From JBBSZK01 sp964428325 (GTDB lineage: Archaea > Nanobdellota > Nanobdellia > Pacearchaeales > GW2011-AR1): DNA of 42,437 bases. The notes under the pieces were generated by a model that was given only the letters and a program-made list of their open reading frames with translations, made no database searches and was not told where the DNA came from. Each line of letters begins with the position of its first letter. Position 1 is the stretch's first letter. The stretch covers positions 1-42,437 of the forward strand of contig CAYRXU010000005.1 of the NCBI GenBank assembly GCA_964428325.1, in the 5' to 3' direction. The translations under genes and the position numbers were made by a program. Positions 40,604-42,437 of the stretch are shown here, one piece after another.

Positions 40604-41224
40604 ATGATTATCTTAATGCCAGACTCTAACCCAGTTACCGGAGCGTATCAAAATACTCCTGAACACTTTGTTGCAAGAATGTTTATCGGCAAGATATTAT
40701 CTGAAGATTCGAAGAGATATGACGGGCAACTCTTCTTCACTATTCCGGCTAATTATTTCCCTGAAAGAGAGAAACCTTACAAGAATGGAAGGAGGGACGG
40801 GAGAATATCATCTTCCCTTAGTAGCCATCTGATGGTTGAATATTGGACTCAAAGAGAGCAAAGAGGATTTGTCGAAGCAGATTATGGTGAAGTCTCTTGC
40901 GTATATGTATCTGGTAAAACTGAAGAAGGCCTTTCTATACCTGAAGATTTGGCTAAATCCTTGCGTATAGGCTCTAATCATCGAGATCCTGTATTTGCAT
41001 TTGCTCCTGGAAGAAAATTTGAATTTGGAAAATTACCCGAACGTCTTTTTTACAGTGTTCATTTTGACGAGTTCGTACCAGATGACAGGCCTTTAATCTT
41101 GGCTTCGGACATAGAGCGCGAGGAAGCTGCCTCCCGAAAAAGAGCCAATGATTTGGCTCACGCAGAGGTCGAAATTTACAAAAATTTAGAGGCAAAATTA
41201 CGTAGAAAAAATGTTCTAAAATAG
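40604..41224 (+). CDS. Hypothetical protein
   Basis: A 206-residue soluble protein. It begins with a hydrophobic MIILMPDSNP and has basic and acidic patches. The last 40 residues form a charged helix (SDIEREEAASRKRAN and beyond). No catalytic motif is seen and the family is not known. An ATG at 40616 is an alternative start, but the TATA distance favours 40604. Confidence 0.6.
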   Translation: MIILMPDSNPVTGAYQNTPEHFVARMFIGKILSEDSKRYDGQLFFTIPANYFPEREKPYKNGRRDGRISSSLSSHLMVEYWTQREQRGFVEADYGEVSCVYVSGKTEEGLSIPEDLAKSLRIGSNHRDPVFAFAPGRKFEFGKLPERLFYSVHFDEFVPDDRPLILASDIEREEAASRKRANDLAHAEVEIYKNLEAKLRRKNVLK

Positions 41225-41237
41225 CCAGCAAGCGAAC

Positions 41238-41246
41238 TTTTAAATA
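41238..41246 (+). promoter_or_regulatory. TATA box of tRNA-Gly
   Basis: The sequence ttttaaata lies about 28 nt before the tRNA 5' end at 41270. Confidence 0.5.
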
Positions 41247-41269
41247 ACGTTCCTCTTTCGTTTATTCAA

Positions 41270-41341
41270 GCGCTAGTAGTATAGTGGTTAGTACATCTCG
41301 TTGCCAACGAGGGGGCCCGGGTTCGATTCCCGGCTTGCGCA
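41270..41341 (+). tRNA. tRNA-Gly (anticodon GCC)
   Basis: Cloverleaf: acceptor GCGCTAG/CTTGCGC with discriminator A, D stem GTAT/GTAC, anticodon stem TCTCG/CGAGG with loop TTGCCAA (anticodon GCC), T stem CCGGG/CCCGG with loop TTCGATT. The fifth acceptor pair is T-T, an unusual mismatch. A tyrosine recombinase starts 48 nt downstream, so the 3' half is a candidate attachment site. No CCA is encoded. Confidence 0.92.
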
Positions 41342-41389
41342 TCAGGAACTAGTTCACTTCTCTAATCGACCTATATAAGGTGCCAAAAG

Positions 41390-42437
41390 ATGGAGAAAGC
41401 AATGGACTTGTACAACAGACAGAAAATATTTCAAACAACGTTAGCTAACATTAACAAAGATAAAGATATTATTTCCGAGAATAAGAATGTGGCGATGAAA
41501 TTTGTAAGCCATCTAAAAAGTGAAAATCTAAGTCTCGCGCGAATCACTCGCTACTTATTTGATTTTAAACGCATTGCTCACATGTTCAATAAGCCCCTTG
41601 GCGAAGCTACTAAAGAAGACATCAAGGCTCTTGTTGGGGAAGTTAATAGTCTCAAGTTAAGCGAAGCAAGCAAAAAAGAAACAAAAATACTAATTAGAAA
41701 ACTTTACAGATTCTTAAGAGGCATTGAAGAAAAAGGAGAATATCCTCCAGAAGTTAGATGGATAAAGATTACTATGCCATCAAACCATAAGAAGATTCCC
41801 GAAGAGTTGCTCACCGATAAAGAAATAAAAGAGATTATTCAAGCTTGCGCAAGTATAAGAGATAAGGCTCTCATAGCCTCTTTGGCAGAATCAGGTTGTA
41901 GGGCTTCAGAGATAGGCACAATGCGCATAAAACACGTCTCCTTTGAAGTTCATGGAGCAAGACTTACAGTAGACGGTAAGACTGGCATGAGAAAAATACT
42001 TGTAGTTAATAGTGCTCCGTACTTGCAACAATGGATTAATTGTCATCCTCACAATCAAGAGCCCGAATCTCCACTTTGGTATAATCCTCAAAAGAGCGGA
42101 TTTTTATGCCACGCTAGGATGTCTCACATTCTAAAAAGTGCCGCCAAGAGAGCAGGGATAAAGAAGAGGGTATATCTTCACCTTTTCANNNNNNNNNNGC
42201 CACAAGATTAGCTAGCGGAGTTATGAACGACGCACAGCTAAAAACTTATCTTGGTTGGACTGGAGGTTCAAAGATGGCAGCAACATATGTTCATCTTTCG
42301 GGACGAGACACGGACGGAGCAATACTTAAGATGAACGGTATCGAGATTAAAGAAAATAAAATACAATCAGACTTAAGACCTAAGAATTGTTTAAGGTGTA
42401 AGGCAATAAATGAGGTTACAAACAAATGTTGCAAGCA
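41390..42437 (+). CDS. Tyrosine recombinase/integrase (partial, interrupted by gap)
   Basis: Site-specific recombinase. Residues about 30-110 form an SAM-like N-terminal DNA-binding domain. The catalytic R lies in GCRASEIG and the probable K in DGKTGMRK. The H-x-x-R box falls in the 10-N gap after YLHLF. After the gap, in a shifted frame, come LGWTGGSKMAATYVHLSGRD (tyrosine nucleophile in TYVH, and W for the usual H) and a C-terminal CLRCKAI...CCK zinc-finger start, cut by the window end. ATG at 41390 has aaggtg upstream; ATG at 41402 fits the TATA box at 41372-41378. It may be a host XerA-like enzyme or an element integrase. Confidence 0.85.
42189..42198. other. Assembly gap (10 N)
   Basis: Ten N inside the recombinase gene. 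In the upstream frame the sequence soon meets a stop after P-Q-D; in another frame the recombinase continues at once with A-T-R-L-A-S-G. An 11-base true gap would restore the expected H-L-F-R-H-T-R-A-T. The apparent frameshift is therefore probably due to gap size. Confidence 0.9.

Noticed and set aside
42181..42211. Apparent stop codon truncating the recombinase after the gap
   Set aside because: The domain continues in another frame directly after the 10 N, which fits a wrong gap length and not a pseudogene.
41270..42437. A complete integrated element with two att sites
   Set aside because: Only one tRNA end and the recombinase are visible; no second copy of the tRNA 3' end was seen in the window.
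1..42437. CRISPR arrays, rRNA genes and insertion sequences
   Set aside because: No regularly spaced direct repeats, no rRNA-like conserved stretches and no transposase or terminal inverted repeats were found on reading the window.

Overview
This window looks like a compact archaeal chromosome segment, most likely from a DPANN archaeon of the Woesearchaeota/Pacearchaeota kind. The domain call rests on archaeal-type ribosomal proteins (L10e/uL16 and L35Ae/eL33), archaeal-type ThrRS (with its own N-terminal editing domain), TrpRS and GluRS, archaeal TATA boxes, and class III (pilin/archaellin-like) signal sequences. The lineage call is inference from coding density and from several uncharacterised protein families. 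No intergenic stretch exceeds 300 bases, and many genes have a TATA-like box about 25 nt before the start codon, which implies mostly leaderless mRNAs. There are two assembly gaps (100 N at 8141-8240 and 10 N at 42189-42198), and the last gene runs off the end.

Layout. 0-5 kb: a PRTase-like protein, then the nrdR-nrdJ operon (B12-dependent ribonucleotide reductase and its repressor) with two well-formed NrdR boxes 32 bp apart. 4.5-10.3 kb: small membrane and SH3-like proteins, a sugar-nucleotide epimerase, a cysteine desulfurase, a DUF2238-like membrane protein facing a VKOR-type thioredoxin-like protein, then LemA, Nudix and HtpX. 10.4-22.3 kb is the most unusual part. It encodes a secreted, pilin-anchored protein whose C-terminal half is a metazoan-type GH56 hyaluronidase domain, an Ig-like membrane protein with a cytoplasmic cyclase-like domain, and a T4-type (GH24) lysozyme lipoprotein coupled to a small unknown gene. 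It also holds two pilin-like proteins with almost identical N-termini, one ending in a dockerin-like calcium-binding module. TrpRS, ThrRS and a TylF-like methyltransferase are interspersed.

22.3-30.4 kb: GluRS, then large unknown proteins, an endonuclease IV-like TIM barrel with a large helical insertion, and an MNT-type nucleotidyltransferase. 30.5-34.6 kb: PEP synthase with an extra tail, a SWIM zinc-finger protein and a small ORF resembling an ABC-exporter tail. 34.7-37.6 kb: a ribosomal operon (L35Ae, an 84-residue unknown, L10e) and a larger paralogue of the nucleotidyltransferase. 37.6-42.4 kb: a PHP-like protein, a YdjM-like hydrolase, GtrA, a 43-residue zinc ribbon, small unknowns, tRNA-Val(UAC), tRNA-Gly(GCC) and a tyrosine recombinase next to the tRNA.

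Working hypothesis (inference): the cell displays or secretes glycan-cleaving enzymes (hyaluronidase-like and lysozyme) and pilin-based adhesins that could act on a host, a bacterial neighbour or extracellular polysaccharide. This would fit a symbiotic or predatory small archaeon. Housekeeping nucleotide, translation and carbon genes surround this surface module.
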